57,205 bases of DNA from JAZKAD01 sp040389305 (GTDB lineage: Bacteria > Pseudomonadota > Alphaproteobacteria > Rickettsiales > Rickettsiaceae): contig JAZKAD010000053.1 in NCBI GenBank assembly GCA_040389305.1, forward strand, positions 1 through 57,205, read 5' to 3'. The notes under the pieces are model-generated. The model did no database searches. It was not told where the DNA came from and saw only the letters and a program-made list of their open reading frames with translations. The position numbers were made by a program, and so were the translations under genes. Of this stretch, positions 17,832 through 25,869 are shown in pieces (position 1 is the stretch's first letter; each line of letters starts with the position of its first letter).

Positions 17832-20433
17832 TACCTCTTCTTGGCAAGTAAAAACTAGCCTATTTTTTGCAAAACTTCTGATGATAGCATCGATGTTTTG
17901 CGCGTCTACTCCAGCTAAGGCAGATTACGAATGGATGACTACTTTGCTAAGTAATCTTGCAGTGTTTTTTGCGGAGCGTATAGAGGTACCAACCTTTAAC
18001 TACAACAATACTGGTAGTAAATCTCTCGTCATCAATTCAGGTTGGCAAAGCACGGGAGCTCAAGTCAAAAATGGCAAAACTTTAAAACTTGAATGGAGTA
18101 GTGATGCTGTATCGATACCTACGCGTAAATATTATGTAATGTACAGAATAGATCCGCGTTTTAGCCGCCCTCAAGTTTTTATCTTAAAGGGTGTAACCAC
18201 GAATAATGGTTACACTACATATACCTCTGATATCTCCACTATTAATAACGGACTGCCAATGGGGAGGGATCTTCAGGCAACTTTTCAAAAATATGATAAT
18301 TATTTTAATTATAGCTCTTCTTCTCCAGATCCAAGAATTGTAATTAATACAACTTCAGTAGTAACTATGCATCTTGTGTCAGCGAACGAATTTTTCAGCG
18401 CTGGAGGGGTCGTGAATTTTGGTTCCGAGCTTAATCATCAGATAAAAGACCCATTTGCGATATACACAGAAACCGGTGTCACAGATAATAACATGATTTA
18501 TATGAGGAGCGAAGAATGGTGCACCAAGCTATTTGGAGGGACTGTTCCGAATAGCTATACCTGCATCAATGTAAATGGCAAAGCATTATATGCTAATGAC
18601 GGAGATTTTGAAGATAGGCTTTGGGGAATAGCGGATACAACATCATGGATGGGCAAACTAGATATTTGTGGCGATGCGGCGACAGGAAAGCAACCGTGTC
18701 TTTATGACAAAGGTAGGGGGATGAAAATCACTATCGGCGGCAGCTCCGTGAAAGACACGCATAACCCATTTGTGCATTCAGATTTTACTGGACAAAATTT
18801 CTTTTACTACGATGCAAGCGTTGGGATGAACACGGGAGTTTTAGACTTTATCACCGATTGGGATATGCAGCCTCAGAGCTCTATGTTTCAGTCATTTAAT
18901 CCTTTAATCAAGCAATGGCCTTATACTAACAAAACCAGTTGGAGGGCGGCATTTATGGGGTCAGATCTTGCGAAGGCAGGGGCTTTGTCTCCCTATCTTC
19001 ACATTGGGCGCTATATAATCTACATAGAAATCGGAGACAGAAGCAACGCAATAATACCTAGCGTAGAATATATTATATCTGACGGACCGCCCAGTGCTCA
19101 AGATGTCGGAACCGTTGTGACTCGCAGTTTCGCGGGGCAGGCAAATAAAGCTGGTACTTTGTGGCTTAGAGCTTTGACCTCTGATAATACTAATGCGCAA
19201 GGTAGTATTGCAGTTAGCTATTCTAACTATACAGGCAGCACCTTAATATCTGATTCAGTATCAAATTATATAATGACGCCAATTCTGGAGATGCTAACTA
19301 GTAGCACCAAAGCATTATATCGCAATATAGCTAGTAATTCCCGCTTACGAGAATACGCCTTTATTCTAATCCAACTATATATCGTATTTTATGCGTTATA
19401 TTTTTTGGCTGGGGCCGTAAATATTAAGGCTTATGATGTAGTTGTAAGAATAGTCAAGATCTCAATAGTAGTGACTTTATTCAGCACAAATAGCTGGGAG
19501 GTCTTTAATAATTATTTTTTTAATGGTTTTGTAGGGGGTAGTACTTATCTGATCAATAGTATTGTCGGTGCGACCAGCGGCTCTAATATATTTGGATTCT
19601 TAGATTTAATTTTTGACAAATATATGAATCCTACTATGTGGGGTCTCATTGCAATTGAACTATTGTCTCCATTTAATGGAGTAACATTTTTTGCCATAAT
19701 AACTATCTATTCAATTCTAATTTATTTAATTGCAGTGCTTCAGGTGGTGATTGGATATCTTATGGCATTTATAAGTATGGCAGTTCTTATATCCTTAGGT
19801 CCGATTTTTATTACTCTACTTCTTTTTGAGAGAACAAAGAGCATGTGCAATAATTGGGTGTCGGCAATTTTTAACTGCATGTTGCAGCCCACAATCCTAT
19901 TGATGTTTTTCTTGCTCATAGATCAAATTATGCTTGATCAACTTTCTCACATAGTTTTACCGGCTTGTTGGGACATTCTCATACCACTTGCGATTACGAT
20001 AGATCTAACGCCACTTGGTATTCCTCTGACTTTTCCTAGTTTAGAAATACCAGGCTTGGCGGGTATACCGTTTTTTATGTCTTCTCCGGGAAGTAGTACG
20101 GGTTTGCAGGGTGATGGCGGATCTTACTTAAATTTTGTATCTTCGGTTATAATTTTTCATTGCTATGCAGTTATGGCTAGTGGCCTCACTACTTACGTGC
20201 AAGCTCTTGTAAGCAGCTTGACTAGTATAGGTAGTAGTTCCGATATCTCGGGGAGTAATGTTGCTTCTCAGATGAGTTCTAGTATTAGTCATACTATTTC
20301 TGCGCCAGTAAGAATAGCTGCGGATGAAATACAAACTAATAACCTGAAGAAGAAGCAGGAGCGATTGGCAGAGGGTAAGCCTAGAGATGAAGGTGGAGCG
20401 AGAACTAATAAGGCCTCAAGTCAAGAGAAGTAA
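17818..20433 (+). CDS. virB6: VirB6/TrbL-family channel protein, copy 4
   Basis: This 871-residue protein begins with a clear signal peptide (FFAKLLMIASMFCASTPAKA, cleavage near 36). A periplasmic region of about 480 residues follows. Then come about six membrane segments with the VirB6-type ISLGPIFITLLLFERTKSM stretch near 658. The C-terminus is charged and hydrophilic (KKKQERLAEGKPRDEGG). Its ATG lies inside the last codons of copy 3 (14-base overlap), so translation is probably coupled. It ends the operon; convergent GNAT and rpoH genes follow. The remaining secretion genes (virB8-11, virD4) are not here, as expected for the scattered rvh system. Confidence 0.9.
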   Translation: MMLYSTSSWQVKTSLFFAKLLMIASMFCASTPAKADYEWMTTLLSNLAVFFAERIEVPTFNYNNTGSKSLVINSGWQSTGAQVKNGKTLKLEWSSDAVSIPTRKYYVMYRIDPRFSRPQVFILKGVTTNNGYTTYTSDISTINNGLPMGRDLQATFQKYDNYFNYSSSSPDPRIVINTTSVVTMHLVSANEFFSAGGVVNFGSELNHQIKDPFAIYTETGVTDNNMIYMRSEEWCTKLFGGTVPNSYTCINVNGKALYANDGDFEDRLWGIADTTSWMGKLDICGDAATGKQPCLYDKGRGMKITIGGSSVKDTHNPFVHSDFTGQNFFYYDASVGMNTGVLDFITDWDMQPQSSMFQSFNPLIKQWPYTNKTSWRAAFMGSDLAKAGALSPYLHIGRYIIYIEIGDRSNAIIPSVEYIISDGPPSAQDVGTVVTRSFAGQANKAGTLWLRALTSDNTNAQGSIAVSYSNYTGSTLISDSVSNYIMTPILEMLTSSTKALYRNIASNSRLREYAFILIQLYIVFYALYFLAGAVNIKAYDVVVRIVKISIVVTLFSTNSWEVFNNYFFNGFVGGSTYLINSIVGATSGSNIFGFLDLIFDKYMNPTMWGLIAIELLSPFNGVTFFAIITIYSILIYLIAVLQVVIGYLMAFISMAVLISLGPIFITLLLFERTKSMCNNWVSAIFNCMLQPTILLMFFLLIDQIMLDQLSHIVLPACWDILIPLAITIDLTPLGIPLTFPSLEIPGLAGIPFFMSSPGSSTGLQGDGGSYLNFVSSVIIFHCYAVMASGLTTYVQALVSSLTSIGSSSDISGSNVASQMSSSISHTISAPVRIAADEIQTNNLKKKQERLAEGKPRDEGGARTNKASSQEK

Positions 20434-20502
20434 TCCCGGCCTTCTGGTTTGTATCTCTATTTTAGTTAAAAGCGAGAATCTAGTATTTTTGATGTATTTG
20501 CA

Positions 20503-20934
20503 CTACGTATCCGCACTGCGTAATAAATTTAATATGCATACATAGCGAAGGCCGTATTGACCCTCAAACTCACTGCATATAAAGCCTATATTTCTATAAA
20601 AATCCACAGATTCTTGATCAGTTTCCGTGGTGATTTTCGTGGGCGAAAACTTTGTTATAATATTGCTAAGCATAGCCCTTCCTATGCCTAATCTTCTATA
20701 TTCCTCCAGTATACTTATATGCCTTAGGTTTATTTCGGATCCGAGCTTCTCAAAACCGACCATTCCTATCAACGCAGAGGGACTAAAAAAAGCTCCAATA
20801 ATATACTGATTTTTCTCGTTATAACTTTGTAGAATTTTTTGGATCTTGCTGTTTGTGGGAAAACCCACACTACTTTTGATAACATCTGCGAGACTTGGGT
20901 GAGTATATGAAATCTGCTGCGTAGTGAAATTCAT
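20503..20934 (-). CDS. GNAT-family N-acetyltransferase
   Basis: This 143-residue protein has the GNAT fold signature. A strand of the ISILEEYRR type is followed by the acetyl-CoA-binding motif RRLGIGRAML (R/Q-x-x-G-x-G/A) at about 93-102. It ends with a C-terminal FYRNIGF motif, usual for motif B. The substrate is unknown; it might be a small metabolite or a protein N-terminus. It is convergent with the virB6 operon and lies downstream of rpoH on the same strand. Confidence 0.8.
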   Translation of the reverse strand: MNFTTQQISYTHPSLADVIKSSVGFPTNSKIQKILQSYNEKNQYIIGAFFSPSALIGMVGFEKLGSEINLRHISILEEYRRLGIGRAMLSNIITKFSPTKITTETDQESVDFYRNIGFICSEFEGQYGLRYVCILNLLRSADT

Positions 20935-20981
20935 ATTGACTTAAGGGGTGAGATATTTTGAAGATGAGTTTTGAAGATGCG

Positions 20982-21007
20982 AAGGATAGCCTTATCCGGC
21001 TATCCTT
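20982..21007 (-). terminator. Hairpin downstream of rpoH
   Basis: A perfect 10-bp stem (AAGGATAGCC 20982-20991, GGCTATCCTT 20998-21007) with a 6-base loop starts 18 bases after the rpoH stop. The minus-strand sequence beyond it has only short T groups, so termination may be weak. Stabilisation of the rpoH 3' end is an alternative. Confidence 0.5.
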
Positions 21008-21024
21008 AGAGGCTAATAAACAAC

Positions 21025-21918
21025 TTATACTGCGGTCAGCATATAACTCTGGACTTTATCAAAGGCACGATTTTCTATTTGTCTCACACGCTCTTTAGAA
21101 ATATTAAATTCTTGGCTCAGCTCATTTAAAGTAGCTGGTTCTTCACGTAATTTACGCGCTTTTAGAATTGAAAGCTCCCTGTCGTTTAAAGTAAGCATAG
21201 CTTTAGAAAGTAACGTATGTTTACTATTATTCTCTTGGCGCTGAGACAGAACTAGCTCTTGGCTTGGTCTTGACTCTGGTAAAAGCTCTATGAGTTCTCT
21301 TGAATTTTCTTCGTGACTAGTCTGAGCGTTTAATGATAAATCACCGCCAGCAAGTCTTGCAGACATTTCTGTGACCTCTTTAGTGCTAACCCCTAGCTCT
21401 TCTGCGATTTGAGGGATATCTTGAGCGCCTAGCTGACGTGCATATAAATTACTGAGTTTGGTCTTGATTTTATTCAAGCTAAAGAACAGCTTTTTCTGCG
21501 CGGCAGTAGTGCCCACTTTTACTAATGACCAAGATCTAAGAACGTATTCTTGTATAGATGCCTTAATCCACCACATAGCATAAGTAGAAAGTCTAAAACC
21601 TAAATCGGGGTTGTATTTTTTTACAGCCTGCATGAGGCCCAAGTTACCTTCGGACACAAGGTCAACCACAGGCAGTCCATAATTACGATAAGATAGTGCA
21701 ATTTTAGCCACTAGCTTTAAATGACTTGTGACTAAGCGATGTGCCGCCTCTATATCGCTTTTCTCCAGAAACGCTTTGGATAGCATAAATTCTTCTTCGT
21801 GCGTCAGAGAGGGGATAGAGTTTATCTCTTGGAGATACCTATAAAAACCATCTTGATTTACGGCAACTACCGGTAAGTTTTGGGGTAAGGTTTTTATTTT
21901 TTCTGTCATAACATTCAT
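21025..21918 (-). CDS. rpoH: RNA polymerase sigma-32 factor RpoH
   Basis: This 297-residue sigma-70-family heat-shock factor has region 2 motifs (GLPVVDLVSEGNLGLMQAVKKY near 83, then STYAMWWIKASIQEYVLRSWS near 111). The RpoH-box-like stretch VKVGTTAAQKKLFFSLNK at about 134-151 sets RpoH apart from RpoD. Region 4 has an HTH (ATLNELSQEFNISKERVRQIE) near 257. RpoH directs transcription of chaperone and protease genes. The length is normal. It lies just downstream of greA on the same strand. Confidence 0.93.
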   Translation of the reverse strand: MNVMTEKIKTLPQNLPVVAVNQDGFYRYLQEINSIPSLTHEEEFMLSKAFLEKSDIEAAHRLVTSHLKLVAKIALSYRNYGLPVVDLVSEGNLGLMQAVKKYNPDLGFRLSTYAMWWIKASIQEYVLRSWSLVKVGTTAAQKKLFFSLNKIKTKLSNLYARQLGAQDIPQIAEELGVSTKEVTEMSARLAGGDLSLNAQTSHEENSRELIELLPESRPSQELVLSQRQENNSKHTLLSKAMLTLNDRELSILKARKLREEPATLNELSQEFNISKERVRQIENRAFDKVQSYMLTAV

Positions 21919-21939
21919 CTCTATTTTTCGTATATATTT

Positions 21940-22425
21940 TTATATCTCGATATCGTTGTAGCTTACTTCTAGCACTTCGTAAGCTTTAGAGCCTTTAGGG
22001 GTAATTACTTCTATCATATCGTTTGCTGCTTTTCCAATTAAAGCTTTAGCTATCGGAGAAGATATTGAGATCATTTTGCGCGCAAGGTTGGCTTCATACT
22101 CACCTACGATTTTATAAGTTACCTCTTCTTCTGCATCTTCATCGATGAGTTTTACAGTTGCTCCAAATTTAATAGTGCTACCAGATAATTTACTAATATC
22201 TATGACCTCAGCTCTTGCTACTTTGTCTTCTAGGTCTTGTATCTTTCCTTCCACCATGCTTTGTTTTTCGCGGGCGGCGTGGTATTCAGCATTTTCCGAT
22301 AAATCTCCAAATTCTCTAGCGGAAGCTATGGCTTCTATGATCGCTGGCCTTTCTGTGTGCTTAAGGAATTTGATCTCTTCCATAAGCTTAGCATGGCCTT
22401 TTTTTGTAATTGGAAATTTTGACAT
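21940..22425 (-). CDS. greA: Transcription elongation factor GreA
   Basis: This 161-residue protein has the GreA layout. The N-terminal coiled coil runs from about 1-75 with PITKKGHAKLMEEIKFL at the start and the tip acidic residues in REFGDLSENAEYHAAREKQ (D and E at the loop). The C-terminal FKBP-like domain ends in GKAANDMIEV. GreA stimulates cleavage of backtracked RNA by RNA polymerase. It is divergent from the dolichol-kinase-like gene and upstream of rpoH. Confidence 0.95.
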   Translation of the reverse strand: MSKFPITKKGHAKLMEEIKFLKHTERPAIIEAIASAREFGDLSENAEYHAAREKQSMVEGKIQDLEDKVARAEVIDISKLSGSTIKFGATVKLIDEDAEEEVTYKIVGEYEANLARKMISISSPIAKALIGKAANDMIEVITPKGSKAYEVLEVSYNDIEI

Positions 22426-22496
22426 AATAAAATTTGTTTGTTAAAAACTTAATGCTAAAGTATACTCTTTTTGTAATCTTTTGTCAAATTAAAGCA

Positions 22497-23105
22497 ATGT
22501 TAACCACCCTTGAATTCGAGACTAAACGTAAGATTTTTCACATCAGTAGCGCTATCATTCCGATCATCTACATCTTTATGCCAAAGCTCTGGATGGTGAT
22601 GATTCTTACGTTAGTCGCCTTTGGAACTTCGGCTATTGATACAACTAGGCATTATCATCCTAAAATCCAAGCCCTTGTAGATAAATTTTTATTACAATTT
22701 ATGCGGGAGCGTGAGAAAAATGGCAGTTTTGTCATTAGCGGCGCAAGTTATATGATGTCGGGATTTTTTTTGACAACGCTGCTTTTCCCCAAAGGAGTAG
22801 CTATTGCTTCGATGTTCGTTCTGATTGTATCGGATGCAGCAGCCGCTATAGTAGGCACAAGGGTAGGGAAGCCACTGGAAAATGGTAAGTCAATCGCAGG
22901 TTCTGCAGCTTTTTTTATGTCGGCAATACTTATCAGTACTTTGAGTTATAGTTTTGCGCATTATAAAACTAATTTTCTAATAATTATTTTAGCTTCACTA
23001 ATAACAACGGCAGTAGAGTATTATACGTCATTCATAAAAATTGACGATAACCTGACTATCCCTCTGGCTTTTGCATCTAGCATTATATTACTTGGATTAT
23101 TTTAA
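22497..23105 (+). CDS. Dolichol/phytol-kinase-like membrane protein (SEC59/VTE5 superfamily)
   Basis: This protein of about 202 residues has six or more membrane segments and an N-terminal KRKIFHISSAIIP motif. The conserved cytidylyltransferase/kinase-like stretch SDAAAAIVGTRVGK is followed by GKSIAGSAAFF. The superfamily includes CTP-dependent polyprenol, phytol and diacylglycerol kinases, so a lipid kinase at the inner membrane is likely; the substrate is unknown. The ATG at 22497 matches the conserved start better than one 63 bases upstream. It is single and divergent from greA. Confidence 0.65.
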   Translation: MLTTLEFETKRKIFHISSAIIPIIYIFMPKLWMVMILTLVAFGTSAIDTTRHYHPKIQALVDKFLLQFMREREKNGSFVISGASYMMSGFFLTTLLFPKGVAIASMFVLIVSDAAAAIVGTRVGKPLENGKSIAGSAAFFMSAILISTLSYSFAHYKTNFLIIILASLITTAVEYYTSFIKIDDNLTIPLAFASSIILLGLF

Positions 23106-23220
23106 GAGATTAATAGCTGTGCTAAGTACGTGACTAAATAAGATTTTGTATGCGTTTTTCTGCAAAGAATAAGTTTTTTAAGTCTGAGATCAGTTTGAAT
23201 TTGATATGTTATAAGGATAT

Positions 23221-23298
23221 TGATACTGTCTTAGCCTTCAAATGCTAAATTTGGATTAAATGGTATTTTATTTTTTATAACTCCAAAGATAATATGTA
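23221..23298. repeat. Left copy of a ~78-bp direct repeat (IS110-family 3' end)
   Basis: This segment, from TGATACTGTC to AATATGTA, recurs in the same orientation at 25552-25630 with about 90% identity and small indels. It includes the last ~22 codons of the transposase remnant. The two copies bracket the ADP-ribosyltransferase-like gene pair. Confidence 0.85.
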
Positions 23299-23593
23299 AT
23301 AGCTTTCTCATAATAGCAACAATGGTAACTTTGGTAGATTTACCTTTACTCGATAATTCTTTAGTAAATTTCTTGAATAGTGGGTTATGGTTTTTAGCGG
23401 GTTTAGCAGAAAAGTATAAAGCCTTTCGAGGCTTAGATGAACCAATTTTTGAGATAGAGGTTTTGCCCTTTACGGATGTACCAGAAGTTCTACGTCTGGG
23501 AGTAAGCCCTGCATAAGCAGTGAGCTCTCTAGCATTACCGCAAACCTCATAAATTTCCGCAACACCGAACCAAATGCTAAGAGCCTCTACCAC
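23231..23593 (-). pseudogene. IS110-family transposase, C-terminal fragment
   Basis: Only about 120 residues remain of a family that is usually 300-400. They are the Transposase_20 domain: ARELTAYAGLTPRRRTSGTSV, then KIGSSKPRKALYF, and a C-terminal KLLHIIFGVIKNK. The N-terminal DEDD catalytic domain is missing. The frame runs into the 3' end of the 459-residue ORF, so the break lies at about 23575-23595. It is a dead remnant and probably the scar of the event that brought or cut the neighbouring genes. Confidence 0.85.
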
Positions 23594-24956
23594 CTTTATT
23601 ATGTGAGTCCACAGCAGCAGTATGTGGTGTTGAGGGAGGGGTTTTAGATGCAGAGTGAGTACTGCGGTCTGCCTGAAATCTTGCTGGATCGAAAGGTATA
23701 GTTTGGCTATGATGATGCAAAGTCCCTCTTATATCTTTGTCTATTGAAGCCTCACCGTCTTTGTATGCCATAATTTCTGCAGAGCTAACTTTGTTGATAT
23801 GGTCATATAGTCCTTGTCTTGGCACGGCCTCTATCTCTTCTGGACTTGGTTTTGTACCTGAACGCAGTGATGCTGCCAATGCCTCTCTTGCTTCAGCTTT
23901 TTCTATTACCTTCCTAACTCGTGCTTGTTTTTCTCTCCCTGCATTGTCTGGCCCAGCTACACCAGCAGTATCATCTTGAAATCCTACTTGTCTTTGGCTG
24001 GCTTCTCTTTTTCTTTTAATTAATGGTCTTAGCTGAACTGAAGGATCGTCACTAGTCGCGGAATCTACTACCACTCTTGACGATACACGTTGACCCCCTC
24101 TTTGCTTAGGCATTGATATTAGTTTGTCACAAAATTCCTTTTGCGCAGTATGCCATAAATTATACTCTTGTACAATTTCAGCAGTAATTGGCCTGTCTCT
24201 TGGTATTTCATTGTATCTTTTAATTAGACTGAGAGCTTGCTCTTCTAGAGAGTCATCGCCCCGAGATCTTGCTAATCTGTCCATTTGAACTTGAACTTGC
24301 CCTTGAAACGGATTTTGATGATAACGACCCATCCTGTAATGTGATAGTGGACCATGCGTTGTATCGACCAAGACCTCGCGCTCAGGATAACCCGCTCCTT
24401 GCGTGATATCTACACATTGCGCCTGAGGTACACGTAATATACTAACAAAGTCAGCATGTTCAAATACTTCGTTTCTCAAACTAGGATCCGCTGCAGAACC
24501 CCCTCCAAATGTATTGGATACAAGTGCTCTGAGGTCTGAGGTAGTAGATACAAAAGGACTATGTATATCACCATCTACAGCCTTTCTATTTTTTTCTGCA
24601 TGCGCTGTTACTAACGCTTTCTTTTGCACTACTGTTAAAGGAGTGAATTGATCGTATTTTTCAGCTTCTGACCGTAGATCCGCTACGCCTTGTTTACCAT
24701 GCACTCTATATACCGTACGATGATCTACTGGCAATGCCGGGGTAAGTTGTTGTTGACAAATTGCTTCAGTACGTTGCCACAACAGATCACGCGCTGTTTC
24801 TTCGAGTTGAGCGAGAGATTTTCTTGATTCTCCTTCTTGCAACGGGCGATCCAATTCATCTTGTAATTGCCTCGGTGTAGCTTTAACCCACCTTGCGTCA
24901 ATAGGATGAGGCTCTAAGTCAGAATGTTCAGTATCGCTTTCGCTTTTGCTCACCAA
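23577..24956 (-). CDS. Putative ADP-ribosyltransferase toxin/effector (cholera-toxin-A-like R-S-E motifs)
   Basis: This 459-residue protein has no hydrophobic segment. Residues about 80-215 carry the R-S-ExE motif set: Arg84 in TVYRVHGK, Ser137-Thr-Thr in SPFVSTTSDLRAL, and Glu192/Glu194 in GYPEREVLVD. Spacings of 53 and 55 residues are close to those of cholera toxin A, and the SHYRMGRY stretch after the ExE also recalls it. The family moves ADP-ribose from NAD onto host proteins. I infer a secreted effector, possibly via the nearby type IV system. The C-terminal half is unrecognised, and its end abuts the IS110 remnant, so it may be truncated. G+C is near 50% against 32-38% around it. The start is TTG at 24956 or GTG at 24953. 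Confidence 0.6.
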   Translation of the reverse strand: MVSKSESDTEHSDLEPHPIDARWVKATPRQLQDELDRPLQEGESRKSLAQLEETARDLLWQRTEAICQQQLTPALPVDHRTVYRVHGKQGVADLRSEAEKYDQFTPLTVVQKKALVTAHAEKNRKAVDGDIHSPFVSTTSDLRALVSNTFGGGSAADPSLRNEVFEHADFVSILRVPQAQCVDITQGAGYPEREVLVDTTHGPLSHYRMGRYHQNPFQGQVQVQMDRLARSRGDDSLEEQALSLIKRYNEIPRDRPITAEIVQEYNLWHTAQKEFCDKLISMPKQRGGQRVSSRVVVDSATSDDPSVQLRPLIKRKREASQRQVGFQDDTAGVAGPDNAGREKQARVRKVIEKAEAREALAASLRSGTKPSPEEIEAVPRQGLYDHINKVSSAEIMAYKDGEASIDKDIRGTLHHHSQTIPFDPARFQADRSTHSASKTPPSTPHTAAVDSHNKGGRGS

Positions 24957-24992
24957 TTTACCATAAGTTAACCCTACGGCAGCATAACTATA

Positions 24993-25451
24993 TTATTGAT
25001 CTGCTGCATCTCCTAAGATTTCTTGATTGAATACCTCTAATAGCAATTGCACGCTATAATCTGCAATACATAAATCGTATACTGTAGGTTTTTGTACATC
25101 ATTTCCTATATAAGATACAACGCTCTCAGTATGAGTCATACGTATAATTTCGGCTATAGTATATTCTAAATTTGGAATACAAGAACCTAGCTCATCGTTA
25201 TTAGCGTGATGTGTTTTTAATACTAGTAAAACCTTAATTAAAGCATCATAGTCTACTCTTAAAGTAGTAGGATCGCATACAGCACTATCTATGCCACCTA
25301 CACCACGATATATTGCTCTTGCCTCATCTAGTACATCGCACGGACTATCTAGCGGCTCTGGTACAGTAGTGGTACTATCTTGCCACCCAAAAACTAAAGT
25401 TTTTACTTTTTCATATTCCGCTTTAAACCTCGTAGACAGCTCTAAACTCAC
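24993..25451 (-). CDS. Unknown small acidic protein upstream of the ADP-ribosyltransferase-like gene
   Basis: This 152-residue protein is not recognised. It is acidic, mostly helical-looking, with no signal or membrane segment. It lies 36 bases upstream of the toxin-like gene on the same strand, inside the same repeat-bounded island. That position and size would fit an immunity protein, a secretion chaperone or a co-effector, but nothing in the sequence decides. A GGAGAG ribosome site lies about eight bases before the ATG. Confidence 0.6.
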   Translation of the reverse strand: MSLELSTRFKAEYEKVKTLVFGWQDSTTTVPEPLDSPCDVLDEARAIYRGVGGIDSAVCDPTTLRVDYDALIKVLLVLKTHHANNDELGSCIPNLEYTIAEIIRMTHTESVVSYIGNDVQKPTVYDLCIADYSVQLLLEVFNQEILGDAADQ

Positions 25452-25551
25452 CGACTCTCTCCTTTTGAATTATTAGATCAGTATCGAGCATTATAACACA
25501 AATACGACGTCGCTGCAAACATCTTGCGGATTAACGCCCACATACAGGCCG

Positions 25552-25630
25552 TGATACTCTGTCTTAGCCTTCAAGCACTAAATTAGGATTAAATGGTGTT
25601 TTATTTTTATAACTCCAAAGATAATATGTG
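25552..25630. repeat. Right copy of the ~78-bp IS110 3'-end repeat
   Basis: This direct repeat of 23221-23298 contains only the last ~22 codons of the transposase on the minus strand, with no further transposase sequence. It lies between the unknown gene and tRNA-Leu. Two same-orientation ends suggest two former IS copies, or a duplication by recombination. Confidence 0.85.
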
Positions 25631-25745
25631 ATTGGTATAACTCCGCTGAAGACATCTTTGCAAGCACTAAACTTGACCTGCAATTTCAAGATACATGTTG
25701 CATTATTACCGAAACTTTGCTATTGATGTAACGAAGTAGCGTATT

Positions 25746-25830
25746 GCGGCCATGGCGAAATTGGTAGACGCGCAGTGTTGAGGTCGCTGTTCTGCAAGGA
25801 GTGGAAGTTCAAATCTTCTTGGCCGCACCA
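25746..25830 (+). tRNA. tRNA-Leu (GAG)
   Basis: The cloverleaf is complete. The 7-bp acceptor stem is GCGGCCA/TGGCCGC. The D-arm is of the AAATTGGTAGACGC type, and the anticodon loop TTGAGGT gives GAG. A short class II variable arm follows, then a GTTCAAATC T-loop. CCA is encoded at 25828-25830. It stands at the right edge of the IS-bounded island. Confidence 0.95.
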
Positions 25831-25869
25831 TTTTCAGTATCCATTTTTAAGTATTAAAGAGAGGAGATT

